DNA from: Tannerellaceae bacterium
Lineage (GTDB): Bacteria > Bacteroidota > Bacteroidia > Bacteroidales > Tannerellaceae
Assembly (NCBI GenBank): GCA_021201295.1
Contig: JAJQFE010000052.1
Span: forward strand, 1-64,000
Length of the DNA: 64,000 bases
Direction: 5' to 3'
In this document: piece after piece, positions 8,903 to 18,967 of the stretch
How positions within the stretch are numbered: position 1 is the first letter of the stretch
Layout: each line of letters opens with the position of its first letter
Translations under genes and position numbers: made by a program
The notes under the pieces: model-generated
Told to the model about the DNA's origin: nothing
What the model saw: the letters and a program-made list of their open reading frames with translations, nothing else
Databases searched by the model: none

Positions 8903-10495
8903 ATGAAAAAAAATTTGTTGTTCCTGTTGTTAGCCGCCTTTGTTTTCCAGGTAAGTGCTCAAAATAATAATAATCAGGAAGCTCGTAAATTGTCTCTGGC
9001 CCTGTATGCCATTACGAATTTATATGTAGATTCCACGAATACGGATAAGTTGGTGGAGGATGCCATTACCGGCATGCTGGAGAAATTAGACCCTCATTCG
9101 GATTATATGGATCCGGAAGAGACGAAGGAAATGACTGAGCCGTTGCAGGGTAATTTTGACGGGATTGGTATCCAGTTTAATATGATTACGGATACTTTGT
9201 ATGTGATCCAGGTAATAGCCGGGGGACCTTCGGAGAAGGTGGGGCTGCAGGCAGGAGACCGGATCATTATGGTGAATGATACCCTGATTGCGGGTGTGAA
9301 GATGAAGACGAATGACATTATGAAAATGTTACGGGGCAAAAAAGGGACGGAGGTCCGGGTCAAAGTGCGCCGTGCAGGAACACCGGGGCTGATTGAATTT
9401 AAGATTATCCGGGGAAAGATCCCGGTATATAGCTTAGATGCTGCTTATATGGCAGATAAGACAACCGGGTATGTGAAACTGAACCGGTTTGCGGCTTCCT
9501 CTGCGGATGAATTCCGGGAAGCGTTGGCTAAGCTAAAAAAGCAGGGAATGAAGCACCTGATCTTGGATTTACAGGGAAATGGGGGTGGTTACCTGAATAT
9601 TGCGATTGACCTGGCAGATGAATTTCTGGATAAAGACCGGCTGATCGTCTATACGGAAGGGAGTAAACAACCCCGGGAAGAGGCCCGTTCTACCGGCCGC
9701 GGGGATTTTGAGGAGGGCCGTCTGGTGGTTTTAGTAGATGAATCGTCTGCTTCTGCCAGTGAAATCTTAGCCGGTGCTATCCAGGACTGGGACCGGGGAG
9801 TGATTGTCGGACGACGGACGTTTGGAAAAGGACTGGTACAGAAACCGATTCCGCTGCTGGATGGATCTATGATCCGTCTGACGGTGGCCCGTTATTATAC
9901 CCCTACGGGGCGGACTATCCAGAAACCTTATGAAAATGAAAATACTGCGGAGTACAGGCATGACCTGATTGACCGGTATAACCGGGGTGAACTGATGAGT
10001 GCGGATAGTATTCATTTCCCGGATTCAATGAAGTTTAATACGCTGGTCACCGGACGTACGGTATATGGTGGAGGTGGCATTATGCCGGATGTGTTTATCC
10101 CGGTGGATACGACCCGTTATACGGATTATCACCGCAGCCTGGTGGCGAAAGGGGTGGTCTACCGGGTGGCTATGAATTATGTGGATCAGCACCGGACAGA
10201 GCTGTCTGCTAAATATCCTAAATTTGTTCAGTTCAGCCAGCAGTTTGAAGTGTCTCCGGAAATGATTGAGGAGATGAAGACACTGGCGCAGGAGGAGAAT
10301 ATCGAGTTTAAGGAGGAGGAATATGAACGTTCGAAAGCGTTGATCAAACTTCAGATCAAGGCCCTTATTGCGAGGGATATATATGATGTGGGTGAATACT
10401 ACCAGGTAATCAATGAAGATAATGCCGCTTATCAGAAGGCGTTGCAACTCATTAATGACCGGGAGGCTTATAACAGGGAGTTAGGCTATAAATAA
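8903..10495 (+). CDS. S41 family C-terminal processing protease
   Basis: This 530-residue exported serine protease of the CtpA/Prc type probably trims or degrades periplasmic proteins from their C-termini. A signal peptide covers residues 1-19 (ending VSAQ). A PDZ domain lies at about 85-165 (GIGIQF, AGDRI). The S41 catalytic domain holds DLQGNGGGYL, ESSASASEIL with the nucleophilic Ser near 284, and FGKGLVQ with the general-base Lys near 309. A C-terminal helical extension rich in Glu and Lys follows. It is the third gene of the parE-coaD operon, an arrangement I recognise as common in Bacteroidales. Confidence 0.92.
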   Translation: MKKNLLFLLLAAFVFQVSAQNNNNQEARKLSLALYAITNLYVDSTNTDKLVEDAITGMLEKLDPHSDYMDPEETKEMTEPLQGNFDGIGIQFNMITDTLYVIQVIAGGPSEKVGLQAGDRIIMVNDTLIAGVKMKTNDIMKMLRGKKGTEVRVKVRRAGTPGLIEFKIIRGKIPVYSLDAAYMADKTTGYVKLNRFAASSADEFREALAKLKKQGMKHLILDLQGNGGGYLNIAIDLADEFLDKDRLIVYTEGSKQPREEARSTGRGDFEEGRLVVLVDESSASASEILAGAIQDWDRGVIVGRRTFGKGLVQKPIPLLDGSMIRLTVARYYTPTGRTIQKPYENENTAEYRHDLIDRYNRGELMSADSIHFPDSMKFNTLVTGRTVYGGGGIMPDVFIPVDTTRYTDYHRSLVAKGVVYRVAMNYVDQHRTELSAKYPKFVQFSQQFEVSPEMIEEMKTLAQEENIEFKEEEYERSKALIKLQIKALIARDIYDVGEYYQVINEDNAAYQKALQLINDREAYNRELGYK

Positions 10496-10507
10496 GCATA
10501 GAGGATT

Positions 10508-10579
10508 AAAAAATATTTCTCCTCTATGGCCATACGGGGCACGGAACGTGTTAGTCAGCCAGGATGAGAGATATTTTTT
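10508..10579. terminator. Possible bidirectional terminator between convergent genes
   Basis: AAAAAATATTTCTC at 10508-10521 can pair with GAGAGATATTTTTT at 10566-10579 (one G-U pair), with T or A runs on both outer flanks. The 44-base loop is long for an intrinsic terminator. It separates the S41 protease gene from the GH42 gene, which converge here. Confidence 0.4.
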
Positions 10580-10594
10580 TGTCAGGTAGCAGCG

Positions 10595-12673
10595 TTAGAA
10601 TTGCCAGACTAAGACTTGTGCGGGCCGGATGGTTTGTTCTCCGATTACAATTTTAGCATGGGCTGGCAGTGGGAATGAATAGTTGTCACTGGAATAGTTG
10701 ACTGCTACACCAAAACCATCCCGGTATTCCATCCATACGCCTTCCGGCAGATCCATTAACGGAATATTCTGTGCTTCGTAAATACGTTTCAGTACTTCTT
10801 TTTCCAGAGCACCTTGATCACTTTCCACACCTACATAAGTGACGGTTCCTTTTCCTAATTGGTGATGGATAACGGCTGCATTTCCGGCATAATAATCGTT
10901 TGTGTAGGTGGCCCATACTTCTGTCTGCTTGTCCGGTGTCAGGTGATCACCCCATACTGTCCAGGGATATTCCTGTCCATTCATAGTTACTCCGCCGGGA
11001 CGGTTGGGCGGTAGCAGGTCGTAGAAATCGATTTCTCCTCCGATCAGGGGGAACAGTTTGCCTCCTACCGGCAGTTCAAACAGATGGCCATTCCGGTCTT
11101 TCATCGCGGTCCGGCAGGTCAGTACCAGGTTTCCTCCCTGTTCTGCATATTGTTTCCAGGCTTCAATTAATTCATCGTCTACCATTTCATAAGCAGGTGC
11201 GATCAGTACCGGATATTCAGACCAGTCTTTTCCTTCATAGATAATATCTACGGGGGCTCCGAAACTTTTCAGCGCCTGGTAGTAATGCATGATGTGTCGT
11301 TCTGAATTCCAGTGTTGGGTCAGGATGCGCCGGGACCGGGCCCAGCTATTTTCATGGGTATACAGAATCCCTGTTTTACGAGCGGCATAATCTGCCGGGA
11401 CTGTTTTGGTTGGGGAATATAATGTTCTCAGTTCTTTGATCTCTTCTATGAATTGCATAAATTCTGTTCCTCCTATAGAGGGAGTGACTCCGTCGGTCTT
11501 GAGAATAGCCTGATGGAATTGTTCATCTCCGAACAAGGGCTGGCGGAAGCGGTAGGTACAGGTGAAATCACTGCCTCCGGCAAATACGGACCATAACCAC
11601 AGACGGACAGCTCCCGGATAGGGATGGGAGTTCACAGTTCCCCAGTTTACCTGGCCCGGCTGTAATTCCATTACTCCGTATGTGCCACTGAAGGGACGGA
11701 AGAAATCGTTGGCAAAAGGGATGCGCATAGGATCTCCTATACGAAATCCTAACGGGCCTATGCCCAGATCTCCATATACCATATAGCGGGTGTAGCAATA
11801 AAAATCCAATAGATGGGACTGCCCAATGTGTCCGTCTTCATAATTCGGTATATAGTTGGAGGTAATCCATTGGTCCGGAGAACAATGTTCCCGTAATTCG
11901 GCAGCCTGTTCATCCAGGAAGGAGGCTGTTTCGTGGGCGATAAATCTTTTCCAGTCTACTGTCTGATGAGGGTTTTGTCCCCAGTTGGAAGGACGGGGAA
12001 AATTGATCTGGTCAAAATCACTGTACACCTGGCTCCAGAAACTGGTTCCCCATGCCTGGTTCAGTTGCCGGATGTCATTATTATATTTATTTCTGAGGAA
12101 ATTCCGGAACCTTATCTTCGCATCTTCATTGAAGTCTTCAAAAACTCCCGGTTCATTATCCAGTTGCCAGCCGATCACCCGTTTGTCATTTCCATATCTT
12201 TTGCCTAATTCTCCGATTATTTTCAGGGAATATTCCCGGTAGAAGGTATTGGAAAAAGATCCCTGCTGACGGGCTCCGTGATCCAAGATCGTACCGTTTT
12301 CTTTCCGGATCAGGATTTCCGGATGTGCCCGGCTGAGCCAGACCGGAGGAGTGGCGGTGGGTGTACATAAAATAACTTTCAGGTTATACTTACCGGCTAA
12401 TTCAATGGCCCTGTCTAACCAGCCGAATTCATATTTTCCTGATTCCGGCTCCAGTTGTGCCCAGGCAAATTCTGCAAAATGGGTAAATTCGAAGCCCATT
12501 TCGGACATCTTTTTCAGATCTCTTTCCCATTGACTTTCATCCCAGTGTTCCGGGTAGTAGTAAGCTCCTACGGTGGTCAGGTCTTTTTTAGGGAAATAAT
12601 CGCGGGTAGGTTGTGCTGATAAGGTCACACAACAGCACATCACTGCAAAAAATACTTGAAGTTTGTTACTCAT
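10595..12673 (-). CDS. GH42 family beta-galactosidase, exported
   Basis: This 692-residue glycoside hydrolase family 42 enzyme is expected to release beta-linked galactose. A signal peptide spans about residues 1-20 (ending TLSAQ). The TIM barrel contains YYPEHWDESQWERDL, the acid/base motif WQLDNEP with Glu near 175, and the nucleophile motif GVMELQPG with Glu near 336. A trimerisation-like domain with PVLIAPAYEMVDDEL follows at about 420-620, then a small beta domain ending VLVWQF. GH42 enzymes are often cytosolic, so export is notable but usual in Bacteroidetes. It is the last gene of an S41-nagA-GH42 run on the minus strand, 44 bases after nagA. Confidence 0.92.
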   Translation of the reverse strand: MSNKLQVFFAVMCCCVTLSAQPTRDYFPKKDLTTVGAYYYPEHWDESQWERDLKKMSEMGFEFTHFAEFAWAQLEPESGKYEFGWLDRAIELAGKYNLKVILCTPTATPPVWLSRAHPEILIRKENGTILDHGARQQGSFSNTFYREYSLKIIGELGKRYGNDKRVIGWQLDNEPGVFEDFNEDAKIRFRNFLRNKYNNDIRQLNQAWGTSFWSQVYSDFDQINFPRPSNWGQNPHQTVDWKRFIAHETASFLDEQAAELREHCSPDQWITSNYIPNYEDGHIGQSHLLDFYCYTRYMVYGDLGIGPLGFRIGDPMRIPFANDFFRPFSGTYGVMELQPGQVNWGTVNSHPYPGAVRLWLWSVFAGGSDFTCTYRFRQPLFGDEQFHQAILKTDGVTPSIGGTEFMQFIEEIKELRTLYSPTKTVPADYAARKTGILYTHENSWARSRRILTQHWNSERHIMHYYQALKSFGAPVDIIYEGKDWSEYPVLIAPAYEMVDDELIEAWKQYAEQGGNLVLTCRTAMKDRNGHLFELPVGGKLFPLIGGEIDFYDLLPPNRPGGVTMNGQEYPWTVWGDHLTPDKQTEVWATYTNDYYAGNAAVIHHQLGKGTVTYVGVESDQGALEKEVLKRIYEAQNIPLMDLPEGVWMEYRDGFGVAVNYSSDNYSFPLPAHAKIVIGEQTIRPAQVLVWQF

Positions 12674-12717
12674 GTTTTTATGGTTTTTAATATACTTTTT
12701 CTGCCGGATGGTCCTGC

Positions 12718-13908
12718 TTACGACTGTTGATAGACGATACGGCCTCCAATAATAGTCGTTTGTGCATTTATCTCAGGATCAAAGATAATAATATCCGCAT
12801 CTTTTCCTTCGGCTAAGGAACCTTTTTTATTAAAAATATTCATAATGCGGGCCGGTGCCTCCGACGCCATTCGTATAGTCTCTGTGAGGGGTATCCCGGC
12901 CTGTTTAACCATCGTACGGATCAGGCGGTCAGCGGTGGCAATACTTCCGGCTATGGCGGAACGGTCTGCCAGCTTACAGACTCCGTCTTCTATAATCATC
13001 CGGGTTTCACTGATCCGGGATGGGTCTGGATAGGCTGCCGCAGACATCGCATCTGTTATTAAGGCTGTTTGGGCAGCTCCTTTGATTTTATGTACTAAGG
13101 CGAGAATGACAGGAGGTACGTGGATTCCGTTGGCTATGACTTCTACTGTCATTTCATCGATCAGGTAAATACTTTCAATGGTGCCTTCTCTTTTAAATTC
13201 TCCTTCCCGGTGAACACCGGTCATGGCATTATAGAAATGAGTGGCATGCGTATAACCGGCCTCGAATGCCTGTTTGACTAAAGGATAGCGTGCAGTCGTA
13301 TGAGCTAAGGAGACGAGAACGCCTCTGTCTGAGGCATATCTGCCGAGTTCCAGTGCTCCTTCCAGTTCCGGTGAGATGCTCCAGCGTTTAATACAGGTGG
13401 TGTTGGCTAACAGTTCTCTATACTCTGCGGGGTTAGGGAGAGTGATATATTGGGCTGGTTGTCCTCCTTTCATCTGCCTATTCAGGTAATTCCCTTCCAG
13501 ATGCAGTCCTAATATAGTGGCACCCTGGATGGGTTTTCCCTGTAAGGTTTCGCAGGTATGTATAGCGGCCTGTATGTTTTCCATGGAGGTCGCTTCGAGG
13601 GTCGGATATATTCCGGTCATCCCATGGGCTGCATGTACCTGGGATATTGTTTGAAATGCTTTGACGGTCCCTTCTGTAAAGTTGCATCCACCTCCTCCGT
13701 GGATGTGGATATCTATGCAGCCAGGGGCTACATAGTTTCCCCGGGCATCTATTACGGTTGTTCCCGGTATCTCTGTGGTCCGGGTAGTAATCTCTGCGAT
13801 CGTATCTCCTGAAATAAGAATGGTCCCGTTTTCTATAAGTTTATCAGGAAGAAGAATGGTTCCGTTTATGATTTGAATAGTGGGTTGATTCATCATATCA
13901 GCGCTCAT
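12718..13908 (-). CDS. nagA: N-acetylglucosamine-6-phosphate deacetylase
   Basis: NagA removes acetate from GlcNAc-6-phosphate in amino-sugar catabolism and cell-wall recycling, in the cytosol. The 396-residue amidohydrolase shows the metal motif CIDIHIHGGGG near residue 66, LHLEGNYLN (metal-binding Glu), HATHFYNAMTG and the catalytic Asp motif ALITDAMSAA. The annotated ATG at 13908 lies five bases after the S41 stop; starts at two downstream Met codons (MMNQPTIQ) are equally plausible. Its place between an S41 lipoprotein and a GH42 galactosidase suggests breakdown of host or mucin-type glycans, but that is inference. Confidence 0.94.
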   Translation of the reverse strand: MSADMMNQPTIQIINGTILLPDKLIENGTILISGDTIAEITTRTTEIPGTTVIDARGNYVAPGCIDIHIHGGGGCNFTEGTVKAFQTISQVHAAHGMTGIYPTLEATSMENIQAAIHTCETLQGKPIQGATILGLHLEGNYLNRQMKGGQPAQYITLPNPAEYRELLANTTCIKRWSISPELEGALELGRYASDRGVLVSLAHTTARYPLVKQAFEAGYTHATHFYNAMTGVHREGEFKREGTIESIYLIDEMTVEVIANGIHVPPVILALVHKIKGAAQTALITDAMSAAAYPDPSRISETRMIIEDGVCKLADRSAIAGSIATADRLIRTMVKQAGIPLTETIRMASEAPARIMNIFNKKGSLAEGKDADIIIFDPEINAQTTIIGGRIVYQQS

Positions 13909-13913
13909 TAGGT

Positions 13914-15278
13914 TTATTGTCCGGGCAGGAGCATGCCCCGGTTTGTTTTCTGATCTAAGGAACTGTAAGCCGGGATTAATTCCTTTTCGATGGATTCACT
14001 GCGGAAGTTGGCTCCTGATCCCGCTAGCAGGTTTAATACGGTAGCCAACATATATTCCCGTGTATCTCCTAACTCATATAAAGAACTATTTGGCTCTGAT
14101 AAGGGAACATCAGGAGAAAAGCCTTCCGAATAGTCTGCTTCTTCCAACGGATTTTTATTGCTTATGTAACAGACAATCGGATAAAGTTCCCACTCAAACC
14201 GGTCGTCTGTATAAGTGACTGAACCTACGTTTTTTCCTTCTGTTTGTGTCCCTACCAGTGTAAGGTTATTTCCCAGGAAAGGTTTCAGCCCGTTGATTAC
14301 TACTTCGGAGGCTGAGGCTGTACGGCTACTGGTAAGTACATATAATCTTTTTGTATCTATATTGTAGCCGGAAAGGCTTTGATCAAAAGGCAGACTGCTG
14401 TTTTTATTTTGCTGGTCCTGGTTATAGATCATCTGGCAAAATATATCTCCGAGGGCTTCAGCCGGTGCTAACATCGTTCCTAATAGTTGCGCACAGGAAA
14501 CCAATCCTCCGTTGTTATATCTCAGGTCTAAAATAAAATCGTTCAGGTTGGTATTTTTAAATCTGGCAAAGGCTGCTTTCAGGTCCTGATCAAATCCGTC
14601 TCCATATCCGTTGTTGTCTGGGTCGGAAGTGAAGTGGTTATATACCAGATATCCTATTTGTCTGTTTTGGATAGAATAAATAGTATCTAAAAACACCGGA
14701 TGATCTTCTACCATCTGTGCGGTTAATTTTATACTTCTTAATTCTTCTCCCTCTACATCTCCTATTCCTAAGGTGACTTCTGTTCCTGAGTATAAAGTGG
14801 ATGAAATATCCATAGTGGTAGGTATGGTTTGGTTATTAATGGTATGTACCCACTCACCCCGTTGGAGATCCGAATTTGCTGCAGGGGAATTAGGTAAAAT
14901 ATATAGGATTTTTAGTTGAATCTTTGTTCTTTGGTTATCCGTATAATAAGCCTGGTATTCAAATCCCAGGGTAAGTCCGTCTCCATGATAGGATTTTGTA
15001 CTGCTACTTTTGGATTTGATAGTAGAGTAATAATATCCTTCTTTCCCATCGTTGGAAGAAAGCAGGGAGATAAAAAAATCTTCCGGATCTGCACTGAAAT
15101 TTACCTGTGAAGTGGCAGGTATTTCTGTGTTCCATAGATAGTTCTCTTCCATAGTCTCATAGATCCATTCATTAACAGATTGATCCGGATCGATCCCTAT
15201 CTTATCCTTATCGTCTGTACAACTGATAGCAGACAGAAGGAGGATATATAAAAGTGAATAAAAAGTATAATTTTTCAT
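13914..15278 (-). CDS. S41 family peptidase, lipoprotein
   Basis: This 454-residue lipoprotein has a lipobox LLLSAISC (Cys near residue 20) followed by an acidic DDKDKIGIDPDQ spacer of the kind seen on surface-exported Bacteroidetes lipoproteins. It has an N-terminal helical region, a divergent PDZ at about 95-180, and an S41 core with DLRYNNGGLVSC, SSRTASASEVVING (nucleophilic Ser) and EGKNVGSV (Lys). It is probably a surface or periplasmic C-terminal-type protease of unknown substrate. It is the first gene of the nagA-GH42 operon. A TATCTTCG near 15318-15325 on the minus strand is a one-mismatch -7 element. Confidence 0.88.
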   Translation of the reverse strand: MKNYTFYSLLYILLLSAISCTDDKDKIGIDPDQSVNEWIYETMEENYLWNTEIPATSQVNFSADPEDFFISLLSSNDGKEGYYYSTIKSKSSSTKSYHGDGLTLGFEYQAYYTDNQRTKIQLKILYILPNSPAANSDLQRGEWVHTINNQTIPTTMDISSTLYSGTEVTLGIGDVEGEELRSIKLTAQMVEDHPVFLDTIYSIQNRQIGYLVYNHFTSDPDNNGYGDGFDQDLKAAFARFKNTNLNDFILDLRYNNGGLVSCAQLLGTMLAPAEALGDIFCQMIYNQDQQNKNSSLPFDQSLSGYNIDTKRLYVLTSSRTASASEVVINGLKPFLGNNLTLVGTQTEGKNVGSVTYTDDRFEWELYPIVCYISNKNPLEEADYSEGFSPDVPLSEPNSSLYELGDTREYMLATVLNLLAGSGANFRSESIEKELIPAYSSLDQKTNRGMLLPGQ

Positions 15279-15355
15279 TTGTGTAAATTCTTTATTTAAT
15301 TGTATATAACAGGCACGAAGATAAAAAAGAAATATTTTATGGAGGATATTTTATT

Positions 15356-15390
15356 AAAAAACCTTCTGCCCGATAGGAAGAAGGTTTTTT
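15356..15390 (-). terminator. Intrinsic terminator of the Na/Pi cotransporter gene
   Basis: AAAAAACCTTCT (15356-15367) and AGAAGGTTTTTT (15379-15390) form a perfect 12-bp stem with an 11-base loop and T tracts on both strands. It lies just beyond the stop codon at 15409 of the cotransporter gene and upstream of the S41 lipoprotein gene. Confidence 0.9.
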
Positions 15391-15408
15391 CCGTTGTATG
15401 TAAGTTCT

Positions 15409-17214
15409 TTAGAATTTCTTTTCCACAATAGCCTGCATCACATTGATAATATAATCTCCCAGTTTTTCGCATTCACTCACCATATCCATAAAGTAGACAC
15501 CATCCTGGTATTGATACTCTTTGTTATTTACATCTTCCAGGTTGTGGAGTTTCAATTGATTCCGGTAGTTATTGATCTCAGTTTCCAGATTGTAGGATGG
15601 GTTGATATCATCATGTACCACTTCCGGTTTGGCTAAGGTTTCGTTCATATGAACCAGCGCTTTTTCCAGTAAATTGAACATCATGTCCATCCGGTGGTTC
15701 TGGTCTTCCGTGAAAACGGATTTCCCTTCATTTCTTCTCTGGATTGCCCGGGCAAGATTATAACAGGAATCTGCAATACTTTCTATTTCCGTAACCGCAC
15801 GTAGCATACTACGGATCTCTTCTTTCCCTTCTGAACTCAGATGGCCTTCTGCTACATAGGTGAGATAGTTGGCTATTTCAATTTCCATCCGGTCACTGAT
15901 ACTTTCGTATTTTTCAATCCGGCTGTAAAGTTTCAGGAATTTCTCTTCATTTTTTTCATGGTATAGCTCCTGGATCATACCAAACATCCTGTACGTACGT
16001 TCTCCGAATACGGATATCTCGTTTTTTGCCTGTACTAAGGACAGTTCAGAAGTGGAAAGCATTCCAGAGGTAATAAATTTCAACTGGAATTCTTCTTCGT
16101 CCTGTACACTTTTCGGTTTGATCAGTGCTGAACAGATTTTTACATACAGATTGACAAACCAGACCATCAGACAGATATTGGTGATGTTGAAAAGGGTATG
16201 GAATAAGGATAATCCGTAGGATACGGATACCTGCAGGGGTAGTAGTTCTTTTTGTAAAGCTGCCAGTTCGGGATCTGCCAGTTTTGCATTGGAAGTGATC
16301 AACGTGATAGTGGCAGGGTCCAGCGTACTCAGGAACTGGGACATCGCATTCGGGTCTCCCGGGCCATAATTAGTAACAATCCATGAGATCAGGTTGATAA
16401 AAGGATAAAACAGGATCATAACCCACAGTACACCAAATATATTGAACATTAGGTGGGCTAATGCCGCACGACGTGCTGATACATTCGCTGAGATTGCTGC
16501 CAGGTTTGCAGTAATAGTGGTGCCTATGTTTTCTCCTAATACCATAGCTGCTGCCATTTCAAAAGGAATCCACCCTTTACTACACATAATTAATGTAATG
16601 GCTAATGTGGCACTGGAAGATTGAACAATGATTGTTAATATGGCACCCAACATCAGGAATATGAATAAAGAGCCATATCCTAAGGTTGTGTAACTTTGCA
16701 GGAATGCTAATACCTGTGGGTTGGACTGGAGATCAGGAACGGATGCTTTCAGGTAGGCTAATCCCATAAAGAGGAAAGCAAATCCGATTATAAACTCCCC
16801 CCAGGATTTCCGTCTACTTTTTTCGGAGAATATAAGAGGTAAGGATAAGCTGATCAGAGGCAGGGCAAACACACTGATGTCTACTTTAAATCCAAACAAA
16901 GAGATGATCCAGGCTGTTACTGTAGTACCGACGTTGGCACCCATGATCATACTGATGGATTGTGCTAATGTCAGGAGTCTGGCATTTACGAAACTTACTA
17001 CCATCACAGTAGTAGCACTCGAAGATTGGACAAGGGCTGTGATAAGAACGCCGGTCAGGACACCGGTAAACCGGTTGGTTGTCATGACCGAGAGGATATT
17101 CCGGAGTTTATCCCCTGCAACTTTCTGCAGGCCTTCGCTCATTACTTTCATTCCGTAAAGGAACATTCCTAACGAGCCGACCAGGGCCAGAAAGTCAAAA
17201 AATGAATAGTTCAT
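15409..17214 (-). CDS. Na/Pi cotransporter family protein with PhoU-like domain
   Basis: This 601-residue inner-membrane protein belongs to the NptA/PNaS-type sodium-phosphate cotransporters. The N-terminal 350 residues hold about eight to nine membrane segments with the duplicated signature VQSSSATTVMVV and VQSSSATLAITL. The C-terminal part (about 400-590) is a PhoU-like helical domain (for example MLRAVTEIESIADSCYNLAR). It may control phosphate flux or link it to signalling. It is monocistronic, with a TATTTTTG promoter element at 17272-17279 and a strong terminator after it. Confidence 0.93.
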   Translation of the reverse strand: MNYSFFDFLALVGSLGMFLYGMKVMSEGLQKVAGDKLRNILSVMTTNRFTGVLTGVLITALVQSSSATTVMVVSFVNARLLTLAQSISMIMGANVGTTVTAWIISLFGFKVDISVFALPLISLSLPLIFSEKSRRKSWGEFIIGFAFLFMGLAYLKASVPDLQSNPQVLAFLQSYTTLGYGSLFIFLMLGAILTIIVQSSSATLAITLIMCSKGWIPFEMAAAMVLGENIGTTITANLAAISANVSARRAALAHLMFNIFGVLWVMILFYPFINLISWIVTNYGPGDPNAMSQFLSTLDPATITLITSNAKLADPELAALQKELLPLQVSVSYGLSLFHTLFNITNICLMVWFVNLYVKICSALIKPKSVQDEEEFQLKFITSGMLSTSELSLVQAKNEISVFGERTYRMFGMIQELYHEKNEEKFLKLYSRIEKYESISDRMEIEIANYLTYVAEGHLSSEGKEEIRSMLRAVTEIESIADSCYNLARAIQRRNEGKSVFTEDQNHRMDMMFNLLEKALVHMNETLAKPEVVHDDINPSYNLETEINNYRNQLKLHNLEDVNNKEYQYQDGVYFMDMVSECEKLGDYIINVMQAIVEKKF

Positions 17215-17271
17215 TTAAAAAAATATCTGTGCGGATAGGATTATCCAATTTATATTCCTAAATTTATTCGG

Positions 17272-17279
17272 CAAAAATA
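17272..17279 (-). promoter_or_regulatory. -7 element for the Na/Pi cotransporter gene
   Basis: TATTTTTG on the minus strand fits TAnnTTTG and lies 58 bases upstream of the start codon at 17214. Confidence 0.5.
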
Positions 17280-17299
17280 TAAATAATAACTGATAAATT

Positions 17300-18967
17300 A
17301 TGCCTGCAACGATTACAATTTATTGCAAAAATAACAAGACCTATGTGGAAGTTCCGATGGGTGCTTCTTTGCTGGAAATTTATGAAGCTGCAGGATCTCC
17401 GCTGGCTTCCCGCCCTATGAATGCATATGTGAATAATAAAGTAGAGGGTTTGATGTACCGGTGCTGGAATCCCAAAGATGTGGAATTTATGGATTATAGC
17501 CGGATGTCTGGTATGCGGGCCTATGTGCGTTCTCTCTGCCATATATTTGCCAAGGCGATTAATGATATGTTACCGAATGCCACTTTGTATCTGGAACATC
17601 CGGTTTCGAAAGGATATTACTGTATTATTAAGAATGGAAAGAAGGTGGATCAGGCGATGATTGGTAAGATCAAAGCCCGGATGCATAAGATCATTGCTGA
17701 AGATATTCCGTTTGTGCGTAAAGATATTCGTACGGAGGAAGCTGCGATCCTTTTCCGGGAAAGAGGAATGGATGATAAAGCGGATCTGGTGGAAACGGCC
17801 GGATTATTATATACTACTTATTATGAACTGGATGGATATATTGACTTTTTTTATGGTTGCCTGACTCCGTCTACAGGATATATTCATCTTTTTGATATTG
17901 AACCTTATTTTGATGGACTGTTGTTACGGGTTCCTCAAAGAGACCATATCCATGAACTGGCTCCTGTTACCTGCCAGAATAAAATGTTTGAGGTCTATAA
18001 GGAGCATCTGACTTTACAGCGTACAGTAGGCGTGGATACGGTTGGTGATCTGAATAAAGCGATAGAAAAAGGTCTTTCCTCAGAAATTATTATGGTCTCT
18101 GAAGCGATGCAGGAGAAACAGATTGCCCATATTGCACAGGATATAGCAGAAGCTTATCAAGAAGGTGTACGGATCGTGTTAATCGCTGGTCCTTCGTCTT
18201 CCGGAAAAACGACTCTTAGTAAAAAACTGGAGATTCAACTGATCACTAATCTGCTTCATCCAGTCAGTATTTCTTTAGATAATTATTTTTTAAACCGTGT
18301 AGATACGCCGAAGGATGAAAACGGGGAGTATGATTTTGAGTCTTTATATGCGCTGGATCTTCCTTACCTGAATAGTGATTTGAAACGAATTCTGGCTGGG
18401 GAGGAAATCCATCTTCCTTCTTTTAGTTTTGAAACAGGTACCCGTGTATATAAAGGTAAAAAATTGAAGCTGAAGGAGAACTCTGTATTGGTCATCGAAG
18501 GTATTCATGGCCTGAATCCTGAACTGACTTCTTTTATTGAGGAAAAATATAAATACCGTGTGTATGTCTCAGCTTTGACTACTATCTCACTGGATCATCA
18601 TAACTGGATTCCTACTACGGATAACCGTTTGTTAAGACGTATTGTCCGGGATTACCGTTTCCGGGGATATTCTGCGAAAGATACCATTTCCCGCTGGAAT
18701 AGTGTGAGAAAAGGGGAGGATCAGTGGATTTTCCCTTATCAGGAAAATGCAGATGCGATGTTCAACAGTGCTATGTTATATGAACTGGCCGCCCTCCGGA
18801 AATTTGCGGAACCTATTTTAACAGAGGTCCGGGAATCAGATGAAGAAAACGCAGAAGCTTATCGCCTGATACGTTTCCTTCGTTATTTTAATTATATTTC
18901 GGATACTGAATTACCCGGAACCTCTCTGTTAAGGGAATTTCTGGGTGGAGGAACCTTTAAATATTAA
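17300..18967 (+). CDS. Nucleoside (uridine) kinase-like protein with TGS and SAD-like domains
   Basis: This 555-residue protein joins three parts. The first is a ubiquitin-like TGS domain (about 1-75). The second is a threonyl/alanyl-tRNA-synthetase second-domain-like region (about 80-230, with YLEHPVSKGYYC). The third is a C-terminal P-loop kinase of the uridine kinase/phosphoribulokinase class with GPSSSGKTT at 297-305. The kinase half also shows SLDNYF and VIEGIHGLNPEL. The family is widespread in Bacteroidetes and Firmicutes and annotated as nucleoside kinase; the true substrate is not established for this protein. Its TAA overlaps the uvrA stop codon on the opposite strand (18964-18967), so the genes converge with no spacer. 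Confidence 0.85.
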   Translation: MPATITIYCKNNKTYVEVPMGASLLEIYEAAGSPLASRPMNAYVNNKVEGLMYRCWNPKDVEFMDYSRMSGMRAYVRSLCHIFAKAINDMLPNATLYLEHPVSKGYYCIIKNGKKVDQAMIGKIKARMHKIIAEDIPFVRKDIRTEEAAILFRERGMDDKADLVETAGLLYTTYYELDGYIDFFYGCLTPSTGYIHLFDIEPYFDGLLLRVPQRDHIHELAPVTCQNKMFEVYKEHLTLQRTVGVDTVGDLNKAIEKGLSSEIIMVSEAMQEKQIAHIAQDIAEAYQEGVRIVLIAGPSSSGKTTLSKKLEIQLITNLLHPVSISLDNYFLNRVDTPKDENGEYDFESLYALDLPYLNSDLKRILAGEEIHLPSFSFETGTRVYKGKKLKLKENSVLVIEGIHGLNPELTSFIEEKYKYRVYVSALTTISLDHHNWIPTTDNRLLRRIVRDYRFRGYSAKDTISRWNSVRKGEDQWIFPYQENADAMFNSAMLYELAALRKFAEPILTEVRESDEENAEAYRLIRFLRYFNYISDTELPGTSLLREFLGGGTFKY

